The position numbers and the translations under genes were made by a program. Shown here piece by piece: positions 7,558 to 16,350 of a stretch of DNA of 64,000 bases (the stretch's first letter is position 1; each line of letters opens with the position of its first letter). Below the pieces are notes generated by a model. The model saw only the letters and a list, made by a program, of their open reading frames with translations. It did not search any database and was not told where the DNA came from. Source of the DNA: an uncultured Chryseobacterium sp. (lineage in GTDB: Bacteria; Bacteroidota; Bacteroidia; Flavobacteriales; Weeksellaceae); the NCBI GenBank assembly GCA_913776245.1, contig CAJYLO010000007.1, forward strand, positions 62,001 through 126,000, in the 5' to 3' direction.

Positions 7558-9186
7558 ATGGATTTAGAATTTAATAAAAGAGAAGATATCAATAAGCTGA
7601 AACTGTCCGACATCAAAAAAACTTTGAGTAAAATCAAATTAGGTGGAGGCGAAAAAGCACTTCAGAAGCAGCGTGACCAGGGAAAACTGACAGCCAGGGA
7701 ACGCCTTGAATATCTTTTTGACAAAAATTCTGAAACGATAGAGATAGGCGCATTTGCAGGTTACGAGATGTATGAAAACGAGGGCGGATGTCCTGCAGGC
7801 GGTGTCGTTGTAAAGATCGGCTACATTTCCGGAAAACAATGTATTGTTGTTGCAAATGATGCTACAGTAAAAGCTGGAGCCTGGTTTCCGATCACAGGAA
7901 AGAAAAATCTTAGGGCTCAGGAAATTGCAATGGAAAACCGATTGCCGATCATTTATCTTGTAGATTCGGCGGGCGTTTATCTTCCTATGCAGGATGAAAT
8001 TTTCCCGGATAAGGAAATGTTTGGCAGGATTTTCAGGAATAACGCCAAGATGAGTTCCGCAGGAATCATTCAGATTTCTGCCATTATGGGAAGCTGTGTT
8101 GCTGGCGGCGCTTACCTGCCGATTATGAGTGATGAAGCTATGATTGTGGATAAAACCGGCAGTATTTTTCTCGCAGGAAGCTATCTTGTAAAAGCAGCCA
8201 TTGGTGAAAATGTTGATAATGAAACACTTGGTGGTGCAACAACGCATTGTGAGATTTCCGGTGTTACGGATTTCAAAGCCAAAGATGACAAAGAAGCTTT
8301 GGACAGAATTAAAACTATCATGAAATCTATCGGCGATTTTGAAAAAGCAGGCTTTGACAGAACTGAAAGCTTCCCGCCAAAAGAAAATCCGGACCATATT
8401 TTCGGAATTATGCCAGCCGTTAGATCTGAACAGTATGATACTTTTGAGATCATTAAATGTCTTGTAGATAATTCCGAGTACGAAGAATATAAGCCGGACT
8501 ATGGAAAAAGCATCATCTGCGCAACAGCAAGAATCGACGGCTGGAGTGTAGGAATTGTAGCCAACCAAAGAAAAATGGTGAAAAGCGGCAAGGGAGAAAT
8601 GCAGTTTGGCGGAGTGATCTATTCCGACTCAGCAGATAAAGCAACCCGTTTTATCGCCAATTGCAATCAGAGAAAAATTCCTCTGGTTTTTCTTCAGGAT
8701 GTTACCGGATTTATGGTGGGTTCCAAATCCGAGCACGGCGGCATCATTAAAGACGGTGCAAAAATGGTCAATGCTGTTTCCAACTCTGTAGTTCCGAAGT
8801 TTACCGTAATCATAGGAAATTCTTATGGTGCAGGAAATTATGCGATGTGTGGTAAAGCTTATGATCCAAGACTTATTGTTGCTTGGCCTTGGGCAGAACT
8901 CGCAGTGATGGGAGGTTCACAAGCTGGAAATGTACTATTGCAAATTCAGGAATCTGCACTCAGAAAACAAGGAAAAGAGATTTCCGAAGAAGAAAGAAAG
9001 CAAATTCTGGATAAAATCCTGAAAGATTATAACAAGCAGATACAGCCCACTTACGCCGCTGCAAGACTGTGGACCGATGCGATTATCAATCCTCTTGATA
9101 CCAGAAAATGGATCAGTATGGGAATCGAAGCGGCTAATCATTCGCCGATAAAAGAACAATTTAATCTTGGTGTGATCCAGGTATAA
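7558..9186 (+). CDS. Acyl-CoA carboxylase beta subunit (carboxyltransferase), methylcrotonyl-CoA carboxylase-like
   Basis: 542 residues covering both halves of the crotonase-fold carboxyltransferase. The segments DEIFPDKEMFGRIF, MGSCVAGGAYLPIMSDEA and GNSYGAGNYAMCGKAYDPR resemble methylcrotonyl-CoA carboxylase beta (leucine breakdown) more than the propionyl-CoA type. The enzyme needs a biotin-carboxylase/BCCP alpha subunit, which is not in this window, so substrate assignment stays open. The ATG at 7558 gives the family's normal N-terminus. A terminator follows at 9215; it is a monocistronic unit. Confidence 0.9.
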   Translation: MDLEFNKREDINKLKLSDIKKTLSKIKLGGGEKALQKQRDQGKLTARERLEYLFDKNSETIEIGAFAGYEMYENEGGCPAGGVVVKIGYISGKQCIVVANDATVKAGAWFPITGKKNLRAQEIAMENRLPIIYLVDSAGVYLPMQDEIFPDKEMFGRIFRNNAKMSSAGIIQISAIMGSCVAGGAYLPIMSDEAMIVDKTGSIFLAGSYLVKAAIGENVDNETLGGATTHCEISGVTDFKAKDDKEALDRIKTIMKSIGDFEKAGFDRTESFPPKENPDHIFGIMPAVRSEQYDTFEIIKCLVDNSEYEEYKPDYGKSIICATARIDGWSVGIVANQRKMVKSGKGEMQFGGVIYSDSADKATRFIANCNQRKIPLVFLQDVTGFMVGSKSEHGGIIKDGAKMVNAVSNSVVPKFTVIIGNSYGAGNYAMCGKAYDPRLIVAWPWAELAVMGGSQAGNVLLQIQESALRKQGKEISEEERKQILDKILKDYNKQIQPTYAAARLWTDAIINPLDTRKWISMGIEAANHSPIKEQFNLGVIQV

Positions 9187-9214
9187 AATAAGATTGCAAC
9201 CTTTCGTTAAATAC

Positions 9215-9240
9215 AACCTCTCTTTTTGAGAGGTTTTTAT
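9215..9240 (+). terminator. Rho-independent terminator after the carboxylase
   Basis: AACCTCTC pairs with GAGAGGTT around a T5 loop and runs into a T tract. Confidence 0.75.
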
Positions 9241-9303
9241 TTATATATTTAATTAAATTTTTAATAAAATTAAAATAATTTTTAGCTTTATTAAAAGGTT
9301 TGT

Positions 9304-9311
9304 TATATTTG
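9304..9311 (+). promoter_or_regulatory. -7 box upstream of the DUF2089 operon
   Basis: TATATTTG is an exact match to TAnnTTTG, 17 bases upstream of the ATG at 9329. No clear -33 box is seen. Confidence 0.5.
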
Positions 9312-9328
9312 TAAAAATAATTGACAAA

Positions 9329-9595
9329 ATGAAGTTACCTATTCTATGTCCAAGTTGCGACCATACACTCAATGTCAGCCAGATGAAATGTCCGGATTGT
9401 GCAACAGAAGTCAATGGTAATTATGAATTGCCGGTATTGCTGAAGTTGTCCAGAGAAGAGCAGGATTTTATTCTGAATTTCTTCCTTTCAAGCGGGAGCA
9501 TCAAAGAAATGGCAAAGCAGGCAGAATTATCTTATCCTACAATGCGAAACAAAATGGATGATCTTATAGAAAAAGTAAAGCAACACAAAAAATAA
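9329..9595 (+). CDS. DUF2089-family zinc-ribbon/HTH protein
   Basis: 88 residues. The N-terminal zinc ribbon has CPSC (residues 7-10) and CPDC (20-23). It is followed by a helix-turn-helix-like segment (REEQDFILNFFLSSGSIKEMA, then SYPTMRNKMDDLI) as in DUF2089 proteins. The resemblance to sigma region 4 or a DNA-binding HTH suggests a small regulator. It starts a three-gene operon with a membrane protein two bases downstream and a serine hydrolase after that; it may regulate or partner with them (inference). Confidence 0.8.
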   Translation: MKLPILCPSCDHTLNVSQMKCPDCATEVNGNYELPVLLKLSREEQDFILNFFLSSGSIKEMAKQAELSYPTMRNKMDDLIEKVKQHKK

Positions 9596-9597
9596 TA

Positions 9598-10173
9598 ATG
9601 ATGAACTGGAAAACCATTTTTAACCCGTTTGGGAGATTTGACGAAAGATTACTGCTATGTGTTGGTATTTTATTTTTCATCGTGCTTATACCTTTATGTT
9701 TCTGGACCGGTACTTACTTTAGCAGTATATTCAGGTTAGCCCATCCGCAAAATATTGATGTTAAAAATATTATTCTTCATAATGTAATCAGCTTCGTAAC
9801 TGCTATTTTGGTTTTGTATGTATCAGGCTTGCTATTTTATAGAAAAACCAGAATTATAGATATTGCAAATACCGTTTTACTGAGCCAGATTCCTTTGATT
9901 ATTATACTTCCGCTGGAAAAGGTTTTCTATATAAAGAAAGTGGGCGAGAGAGTAGTAGCTTATCAGAATCATCCGACGGGAGCATTTCCGTTTTTCGATT
10001 TTATTGTAATGATCTTTATTATTCTGATAACACTGGGTGCTCTAATCTACAGTTTCATTCTTCTTTACAACGGTTTCAGAACAGCTGCTAATATCAAAAA
10101 ATGGCAGCAGATTACTATATTTTGTCTGGTCTCATTTTTAACAATTCTAATCTGCCAGACTTTCAATAATTAA
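9598..10173 (+). CDS. Multi-pass membrane protein, YIP1-like
   Basis: 191 residues with about five hydrophobic helices (around 20-42, 60-80, 90-108, 135-158 and 170-188) and an N-terminal cytoplasmic segment starting NWKTIFNPFGRFDER. Overall architecture resembles Yip1-family proteins found next to DUF2089 genes in Bacteroidetes; the family assignment is tentative. Two adjacent ATG codons (9598, 9601) are possible starts. It follows the DUF2089 gene after two bases and precedes the serine hydrolase by 14 bases. Confidence 0.7.
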   Translation: MMNWKTIFNPFGRFDERLLLCVGILFFIVLIPLCFWTGTYFSSIFRLAHPQNIDVKNIILHNVISFVTAILVLYVSGLLFYRKTRIIDIANTVLLSQIPLIIILPLEKVFYIKKVGERVVAYQNHPTGAFPFFDFIVMIFIILITLGALIYSFILLYNGFRTAANIKKWQQITIFCLVSFLTILICQTFNN

Positions 10174-10187
10174 ATACATATAACGCT

Positions 10188-11837
10188 ATGAAAACCAAAT
10201 TTTTATTGGTGCTGATTATATTGGCACAGACTTTTTACGCCCAGGAAATAGCAGGTTCCTGGAAGGGAGAATTAGATTTCGGTGGGATGACTCTTCCTTT
10301 GATATTAAATATTGAAAAAGAAAACAACGGTTGGTCTTCCACCGCAAAAAGTCCCAAACAAAGCGATCAGGATATTCCGGTTGATAGAACAGAGTTTGTA
10401 AATAATGAGCTGTTCTTTGAAATTAAAAATCTTGATGCTTCTTATAAAGCCCAGTTCAAAAAAGATCATTTTGAAGGATTATTTACGCAGAGAGGCAGAA
10501 GTTTTCCGCTTAATTTGTATAATAGCGATAAATATAATTCTCCAGAAAAGAAGACTATCAAAGATATTGGGAACAGGGCGATTGATACGAAAAAAATAGA
10601 CGGATTCTTGGATTATGTTATTGCTAACAAACAAGGTGTTGGCAGTCTTTCAATTTTCAAAAACGGGAAGGAGATATACAGCAGAAGTTTCGGACAGGAT
10701 CAGCTGCCAAATGTAGAATCAAATGCCGAAACAGGCTATCAGATTGGTTCCATTAGTAAACTTTTTACTTCTGTAATGCTGATGCAGCTTGCGGAAAAAG
10801 GGAAATTGTCAATTGACGATAAACTCTCAAAATATTATCCTGATATTCCAAATGCTGAAAAGATATCTTTAAAAACAATGCTGAATCACACCAGCGGATT
10901 AGGAGATTATGTCGGGGAAAATTACCATTGGCTATTCAAAAAATATGTTGGTGATAAAGCAATTCTTGATACGATCAAAACTCAGGGTGTTTCATTTCAG
11001 CCGGGAGAAAAGACGAGATACTCTAATTCAGCTTATTATTTGCTGAGCCGGATTTTGGAAAAAGTTGCTAAAAAACCATACAATGTAGTGCTGAGAGAGA
11101 ATATCACATCCAAAATTGCTATGAAAAATACATTCTCGGTTTTAGATGATCCAAAGAATATCTTCAGATCATACAAGAATCAAAACGATAAATGGATAGA
11201 AACTGAAGATTTCGATTTTCATAATTGTGTTGGATTGGGCGATATTACTTCTACAGCAAAAGACCTGAATCTCTTTGTCAATGCATTATTTAATAATAAA
11301 TTGGTGAGCCGGGAAACGCTGGAGAAAATGTTGCCACTCACAGATAAACCTTTTGGATTAGGGATAATGTCAGTACCGTTCTATAATCAGATTTCTTATG
11401 GGCACGGTGGCGATACTGCCGGAACACACAGCATCACATCTTATAATCCTAAAGATGATTATTCTGTTTCATTACTTATTAATGGAGAAGAATTTCCGCA
11501 TAATGATCTGGGGTATGCTATTTCTGCAATAATTTATGATACAGACTATGAATTTCCGAAGTTTGAGAACAATAAGATTGGAAAAAATGTGCCGGAAGAA
11601 TTCCGCAATTATGTAGGTAATTATAGCTCAACAGATATTCCGTTAGGTCTGAATGTTTTTTCTAAGGATGACAAACTCTTTGCTCAGGGAAAAGGGCAGC
11701 CGGAATTTCCTTTGGAAAAGATCGGAAATGATCAGTTCAGATTTGATCAGGCTGGAATAGAAATTATATTTTTCCCGGATAAAAAGCAGATGCAGCTCAA
11801 GCAAAACGGAAAAACGTTTAATTTTACAAAAGATTAA
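10188..11837 (+). CDS. Serine hydrolase, beta-lactamase class C/PBP family
   Basis: 549 residues, exported by a signal peptide ending near FYAQ. Residues 20-120 form a beta-rich domain that precedes the hydrolase. The class-C/esterase triad motifs are SISK (188-191), YSN (278-280) and HGG (406-408, the KTG-equivalent). A C-terminal beta domain (from about 470) matches the lipocalin-like tail common in these proteins. Substrate is unknown: peptidase, esterase or D-aminoacylase roles are all found in the family, and true beta-lactamase activity is unlikely to be primary. Third gene of the DUF2089 operon. Confidence 0.87.
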   Translation: MKTKFLLVLIILAQTFYAQEIAGSWKGELDFGGMTLPLILNIEKENNGWSSTAKSPKQSDQDIPVDRTEFVNNELFFEIKNLDASYKAQFKKDHFEGLFTQRGRSFPLNLYNSDKYNSPEKKTIKDIGNRAIDTKKIDGFLDYVIANKQGVGSLSIFKNGKEIYSRSFGQDQLPNVESNAETGYQIGSISKLFTSVMLMQLAEKGKLSIDDKLSKYYPDIPNAEKISLKTMLNHTSGLGDYVGENYHWLFKKYVGDKAILDTIKTQGVSFQPGEKTRYSNSAYYLLSRILEKVAKKPYNVVLRENITSKIAMKNTFSVLDDPKNIFRSYKNQNDKWIETEDFDFHNCVGLGDITSTAKDLNLFVNALFNNKLVSRETLEKMLPLTDKPFGLGIMSVPFYNQISYGHGGDTAGTHSITSYNPKDDYSVSLLINGEEFPHNDLGYAISAIIYDTDYEFPKFENNKIGKNVPEEFRNYVGNYSSTDIPLGLNVFSKDDKLFAQGKGQPEFPLEKIGNDQFRFDQAGIEIIFFPDKKQMQLKQNGKTFNFTKD

Positions 11838-11844
11838 ATCAGTC

Positions 11845-11875
11845 AAAGGCTTCACTTTCGAAGCCTTTTTTTATG
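11845..11875. terminator. Bidirectional rho-independent terminator
   Basis: AAAGGCTTC pairs with GAAGCCTTT around a 6-base loop and is followed by T7 on the + strand. It lies between the converging serine hydrolase and HxlR genes. Confidence 0.85.
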
Positions 11876-12221
11876 CAAATTCAGGAATTTTACCTGTTAT
11901 TTTTTTTCGATGTTCAATGCCCCATTCAGCCAGATGCTCGATGATTTTCTTTAGTGTTCTTCCATAATCTGTCAATTCATATTCTACACTTATTGGCTGT
12001 GTGCTAAGAACTTTTCTGGAAACCAGCTGGTTGATTTCCAGATCTTTTAATTCGCTGCTAAGCATTTTTGCAGAGATGCCGTTGATTTCTTTTTGCAGAT
12101 CAGAAAACCGCATCTTATCATAGCAAAGTGCCGCAATGATCTGGACTTTCCATCGGCCTTTCAGTATATCCATCGTGTCCTGTACGGCCAGTAAATTGGT
12201 TTTACAGCATTTTATCTTCAT
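11871..12221 (-). CDS. HxlR-family winged-helix transcriptional regulator
   Basis: 116 residues, the usual HxlR size. The segment MDILKGRWKVQIIAAL, the recognition region RFSDLQKEINGISAKML and the wing VEYELTDYGRTL are all family-typical. Two adjacent N-terminal cysteines (Cys5, Cys6) resemble the redox-sensing cysteine near position 6 of YodB and relatives, which respond to quinones, diamide or hypochlorite. It is divergent from a nitroreductase across a gap packed with GTAAC-type repeats, so it most likely represses that gene and itself. The sensing mechanism is inference. Confidence 0.92.
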   Translation of the reverse strand: MKIKCCKTNLLAVQDTMDILKGRWKVQIIAALCYDKMRFSDLQKEINGISAKMLSSELKDLEINQLVSRKVLSTQPISVEYELTDYGRTLKKIIEHLAEWGIEHRKKITGKIPEFA

Positions 12222-12254
12222 AGATTTAATTCTAAATAATTGATTTTCAAATTT

Positions 12255-12322
12255 GTTACTTTTTTGTAACGGTAACTTTTTGTAATCAGGTTACAAATGT
12301 AAACTTTTCTTACGTAACTTTG
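12255..12322. promoter_or_regulatory. HxlR operator cluster and nitroreductase promoter
   Basis: GTTAC (12255-12259) and GTAAC (12266-12270) form one inverted repeat. TTTGTAA (12279-12285) and TTACAAA (12291-12297) form a second, perfect 7-bp one. Further GGTAAC (12271-12276) and CGTAAC (12314-12318) copies follow. The nitroreductase -7 box TAACTTTG (12315-12322) overlaps the last copy. Such GTAAC/TTGTAA repeats resemble operators of YodB-type HxlR regulators. Confidence 0.7.
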
Positions 12323-12350
12323 CTGCTTCAAATCAAATTTAACAGAAATA

Positions 12351-12983
12351 ATGAGCTTAATAGAAGATTTAAACTGGCGCTATGCCACCAAAAAAATGAA
12401 CGGACAAGTAGTTCCGCAGGAAAAGGTAGATTATATCCTGGAAGCTGCAAGACTTGCACCTTCTTCATCAGGACTGCAGCCATACAGGATTTTTGTAATC
12501 ACAAATAAAGAATTATTGGAAAAAATTAAGCCGATTGCCTGGGAACAAGGTCAGATTACAGATGGATCTCACCTTCTTGTCTGGGCAGCTTGGGACGGCT
12601 ACACGCATAACAGCATTTCTGAGGTTTTTGACAAAACTACAAATGCAAGAGGCATTCCGAATAATGTGATGGATGATTATAAAGCCAGACTCTGGGGTAT
12701 GTACGAGCCACTTGGTAAAGAATGGCATGCAACTCACGCTGCCAAGCAGGCTTATATTTCCTTTGGCCTTGCAATTGCAGCTGCTGCCGAACAAAGAGTG
12801 GATGCAACACCAATGGAAGGTTTTGACAATAATGCTTTAGATCAATTATTGGGATTGTCTGAGAAAGGCCTTAAAAGTGTAGTTATCCTGCCTTTAGGTT
12901 ATCGCGAGGAAAGTGGTGACTGGCTTATAAATCTGAAAAAATACAGGACACCGAAAGAAGAGTTTATTACTGAAATAAAATAA
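12351..12983 (+). CDS. NAD(P)H-dependent nitroreductase (NfsB-like)
   Basis: 210 residues with the FMN-binding nitroreductase fold. RYATKKMNG near residue 9 and the APSSSGLQPYRIFVI segment near residues 36-50 are typical of the NfsB/oxygen-insensitive group. Near the C-terminus, ILPLGYREESGDWL is the usual nitroreductase GYR element. It probably reduces quinones or nitro compounds. It is divergent from the HxlR regulator, matching known redox-responsive HxlR/oxidoreductase pairs. Confidence 0.92.
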   Translation: MSLIEDLNWRYATKKMNGQVVPQEKVDYILEAARLAPSSSGLQPYRIFVITNKELLEKIKPIAWEQGQITDGSHLLVWAAWDGYTHNSISEVFDKTTNARGIPNNVMDDYKARLWGMYEPLGKEWHATHAAKQAYISFGLAIAAAAEQRVDATPMEGFDNNALDQLLGLSEKGLKSVVILPLGYREESGDWLINLKKYRTPKEEFITEIK

Positions 12984-12985
12984 AA

Positions 12986-13014
12986 AAAAGCGGAAAAATT
13001 AATTTTCCGCTTTT
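12986..13014. terminator. Bidirectional rho-independent terminator
   Basis: AAAAGCGGAAAA pairs with TTTTCCGCTTTT with almost no loop. It sits between the converging nitroreductase and lipoprotein genes. Confidence 0.85.
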
Positions 13015-13036
13015 ATATTTAACAATCAGTATATTT

Positions 13037-13573
13037 TTAAAGTTTTCCTACTTTACTGTCGTCAATATTGTATTTGCTGATGACTTCTTCATAAGATAGT
13101 TTGGAGAGATCAGTTGCATTTTTACCAAAAACTGCTGGTACCAAAACGAGTCTGAATGTTTGATTATTTATATAATCTCTATTAAAGTCAGAGTTCTGTA
13201 CCGTAAGATCAAAATCGGCATCTAAATAAATTTGTATGTCCGAAACTGTGAAATCAAAAGTATAATCCATAGTTCCCTGTGTCGGGAAATATGTCTTTGG
13301 AAGTGGTACCCAGATCGGTGCATTTTCTGTTGGGTTGCTTTTTCTGTAAACCAAAACGATATCCTGATTCAGAAGATTATTATTAAAAGGAAAATTATAG
13401 CCTAATAAAAAATTATTATTAGTATTAATTTTTCCAAGATTTACGGTTTTGTCGTATACTGCCGGGTAATCTACTGTTGTAGAATCGGGATTGTCAACAT
13501 ATTCTGTACGCTCACAGCTTATTATTGCAAAGCCGAGAACCGTTACAATTAGAAAAGGAAATAATTTTTTCAT
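13037..13573 (-). CDS. Lipoprotein of unknown function
   Basis: 178 residues with a lipoprotein signal peptide; the lipobox cysteine is at about residue 20 (IISCERTEY). The mature part is beta-rich with many Asn and Asp and no motif I recognise. It stands alone, between a nitroreductase on one side and nagZ diverging on the other. Confidence 0.8.
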   Translation of the reverse strand: MKKLFPFLIVTVLGFAIISCERTEYVDNPDSTTVDYPAVYDKTVNLGKINTNNNFLLGYNFPFNNNLLNQDIVLVYRKSNPTENAPIWVPLPKTYFPTQGTMDYTFDFTVSDIQIYLDADFDLTVQNSDFNRDYINNQTFRLVLVPAVFGKNATDLSKLSYEEVISKYNIDDSKVGKL

Positions 13574-13687
13574 AAGTTCAAATATTTACGTTATAATTTT
13601 GTTACCAAATAACAGACCATAAAAATAGCTTTTTCCCGTGGAATTAATATCTTTATGAAATCTTTCTAAAATTTAGATTTTCAAATT

Positions 13688-15439
13688 ATGAAAAGGTTAA
13701 GCCTGTCGATAATTATTTTTATCTCTCATTTTTATCTTGCTCAATATCAACCAAAAAATATGTCTTCGGCCGATTTCAGAAAAGCCAATGAATGGGTAGA
13801 TAAAACTTATCAGTCGCTTTCTCAGGATGAAAAGCTGGGACAGTTATTCATTGTTGCGCTTTATACCAATAAAGGTGAGGAATTTATCAGCCAGATAAGA
13901 AATATTGTTACCAATGATAAAATTGGCGGATTGATTCTGATGCAGGATGATGCAGGAAGAGAGATTAATCTGGTAAATGAGTTCCAGTCAAAATCAAAAG
14001 TGCCATTGATGATCGGAATGGACGCAGAGTGGGGATTGTATCAGCGAATTGCGAAAGCGCACAAATTTCCGTGGGCTATAACGCTGGGAGCGATTCAGGA
14101 TAAGAATCTTATTACAGAGATGTCTGCAAAAATTGCTGAGGATTGCAAGAGAATGGGGATTAACTGGGATTTTGCGCCGGTTGTAGATGTGAATACTAAT
14201 CCGGGAAATCCAATTATTGGTAACAGAAGTTTTGGTTCCGATGTTAATAATGTTATCAATTCCGCTTCTGCGTATGCTAATGGTTTGCAGAATAACGGAA
14301 TTCTTGCGGCCATCAAGCATTTCCCAGGTCACGGTGATACTTCTACAGATTCTCATTTGGATCTTCCACTGGTTCCTCATGACATGAAACGATTGGAAAG
14401 TGTAGAGCTGGCACCATTTAAGGCATTAATGAACAAGGGAATAGGCGGTGTAATGGTGGCGCATCTTTACGTTCCTGCGATAGAGACCGAAAAAGGAATT
14501 CCGGCCTCGGTTTCTAAAAAAATAATTACAGGCGTTCTGAAAGAAAAATTCGGATATAAAGGTCTTATTATCACTGATGCACTTAATATGGGCGCAGTTG
14601 CCAATAAATTCAAAGCAGGAGAGCTGGATGCAATGGCTTTTAAGGCAGGGAATGATATTATGCTGTTTTCTCAGGATGTGGCTACAGGCAAAAAGCTGAT
14701 TCAGCAGGCAATTGATAAAGGTCAGATTTCCCAAAGCAGGGTAGAAGAAAGCGTCAGAAAAATCTTGCTGACAAAATATTTTCTTGGATTAGATAAATAT
14801 AATAACGTCAATCCTGATAACATAAATGGCGATCTGAATAATGCAACTCATTCCGCTATTGTTCAGAAAATGTATGCCAATGCATTGACTTTGATAAAAG
14901 ATGATAAAAAGCTTTTGCCGCTGGATTCCAAAGCTACTTATTACTATGTGCCGCTGGAAGAAGCGTCTTATGATGCTTTTCTGACTCAGGTTAATACTGG
15001 TACTACAGTTATTGTCAAAAAATCTGATGAAATCAATACAATCCCGAGTAACTCTAAAGTGATAGTTGGTTTTCATAAAGATAATTCCACGGCTTATAAA
15101 TCTTACAAAATTTCGGATGCGAGTAAAAAGATCTTAGCGGATCTCAGTAAAAATCAAAACGTGATTCTTGATGTTTTTGGTAGCCCGTATGCGTTGAGAG
15201 ATATTGATATTTCTAATATTTCTACGGTTTTAGTTTCTTATGAAAACAATGAAGATTCTATGAAAGCAACAGCCAATGGACTTTTGGGTCAAACAAAAAT
15301 CTGGGGAAGACTTCCTGTTTTGGTTAATGATAATCTGAAGTTCGGAATGGGAATCGATGTTGAGGTGAAGAAATCAGCCAATGAAACTGATAGAAAAAAT
15401 AGTTCGGAAACTAAAACTTCTAAGACAGTAATAGAGTAA
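13688..15439 (+). CDS. nagZ: Glycoside hydrolase family 3, NagZ-like beta-N-acetylhexosaminidase
   Basis: 583 residues with a signal peptide (ending near FYLAQ). The GH3 catalytic domain carries the NagZ loop KHFPGHGDT (residues 210-218) with D221 and H223, the Asp/His acid-base pair of NagZ enzymes. The nucleophile segment IITDALNMG is near residue 300. A second domain follows (from about residue 390), unlike the one-domain cytoplasmic E. coli NagZ, so it works outside the cytoplasm on peptidoglycan or chitin-type sugars. It sits upstream of the restriction-modification genes and bshA. Confidence 0.88.
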   Translation: MKRLSLSIIIFISHFYLAQYQPKNMSSADFRKANEWVDKTYQSLSQDEKLGQLFIVALYTNKGEEFISQIRNIVTNDKIGGLILMQDDAGREINLVNEFQSKSKVPLMIGMDAEWGLYQRIAKAHKFPWAITLGAIQDKNLITEMSAKIAEDCKRMGINWDFAPVVDVNTNPGNPIIGNRSFGSDVNNVINSASAYANGLQNNGILAAIKHFPGHGDTSTDSHLDLPLVPHDMKRLESVELAPFKALMNKGIGGVMVAHLYVPAIETEKGIPASVSKKIITGVLKEKFGYKGLIITDALNMGAVANKFKAGELDAMAFKAGNDIMLFSQDVATGKKLIQQAIDKGQISQSRVEESVRKILLTKYFLGLDKYNNVNPDNINGDLNNATHSAIVQKMYANALTLIKDDKKLLPLDSKATYYYVPLEEASYDAFLTQVNTGTTVIVKKSDEINTIPSNSKVIVGFHKDNSTAYKSYKISDASKKILADLSKNQNVILDVFGSPYALRDIDISNISTVLVSYENNEDSMKATANGLLGQTKIWGRLPVLVNDNLKFGMGIDVEVKKSANETDRKNSSETKTSKTVIE

Positions 15440-15465
15440 ATTTGGAAAAGAAAAAATAGGGAATA

Positions 15466-16350
15466 ATGAAAGAGATAAAGACAGAACTTTTTTTTGGAGA
15501 CTGTACAAAAGAATTAAAAAAACTTCCTGACAATTCAATTGATTTAATTGTTACTTCACCGCCTTACGCAGATCAAAGAAAAAGTACTTACGGAGGAATA
15601 CACCCCAATAAATATGTAAATTGGTTTATGCCAATTTCTAAAGAGCTTTTAAGGGTTTTAAAACCAACGGGAACTTTTATTTTGAATATTAAAGAAAAAG
15701 TTGTTGATGGTGAAAGAAGTACATATGTGATGGAGCTTGTTTTGGAAATGAGGAAACAAGGATGGTTTTGGACAGAAGAATTTATATGGCATAAAAAAAA
15801 TTCTTTTCCAGGAAAATGGTCAAATAGATTCAGGGATAGTTGGGAAAGATTGCTTCAATTTAATAAAGCAAAACAATTCAATATGTATCAAGATGCTGTA
15901 AAAGTACCGATAGGCGATTGGGCGAAAAGCAGGCTTAAAAACTTAAGTACAACCGATAAAAAAAGAGATAATGCAAAGAATGGAAGCGGTTTTGGCAAGA
16001 ATGTATCTAATTGGCTAGGCAAGGATACAGTTTATCCAACCAATGTTTTGCATCTGGCAACAGAATGCAATAATAAAAATCATAGCGCAGCTTTTCCAGA
16101 AGAACTTCCGGAGTGGTTTATCAATCTTTTTACGACAGAGTATGATACAGTTTTAGATCCTTTTGCGGGTTCGGGGACTACACTTTTTGTAGCAAAAAGA
16201 ATGGCTAGAAACTCTGTTGGGATTGAGATAGTACCTGAATACTATGATATGATAAAAGAGAAGTTGGAAATAGAATCACAATATATTTTATTCGAAGAAA
16301 GAGCAGATTATGGAAAAAATAAACTTACAAAAAGTAACTCAATACGTTGA
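15466..16350 (+). CDS. Type II DNA methyltransferase, beta-class (m4C/m6A)
   Basis: 294 residues. Motif IV TSPPY (residues 30-34) precedes motif I DPFAGSGTT (231-239), with the target-recognition region between, giving the beta-class order. SPPY rather than DPPY favours N4-cytosine methylation, but m6A is not excluded. A 41-base overlap with the restriction gene downstream marks them as a pair. It starts 26 bases after nagZ and probably has no promoter of its own. Base composition is more AT-rich than nagZ and bshA, suggesting transfer. Confidence 0.9.
   Translation: MKEIKTELFFGDCTKELKKLPDNSIDLIVTSPPYADQRKSTYGGIHPNKYVNWFMPISKELLRVLKPTGTFILNIKEKVVDGERSTYVMELVLEMRKQGWFWTEEFIWHKKNSFPGKWSNRFRDSWERLLQFNKAKQFNMYQDAVKVPIGDWAKSRLKNLSTTDKKRDNAKNGSGFGKNVSNWLGKDTVYPTNVLHLATECNNKNHSAAFPEELPEWFINLFTTEYDTVLDPFAGSGTTLFVAKRMARNSVGIEIVPEYYDMIKEKLEIESQYILFEERADYGKNKLTKSNSIR

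Noticed and set aside
7639-8568. A 309-codon open frame on the minus strand inside the carboxylase gene
   Set aside because: It lies wholly opposite a well-conserved gene, has no recognisable motif, and its composition follows from the complementary codons.
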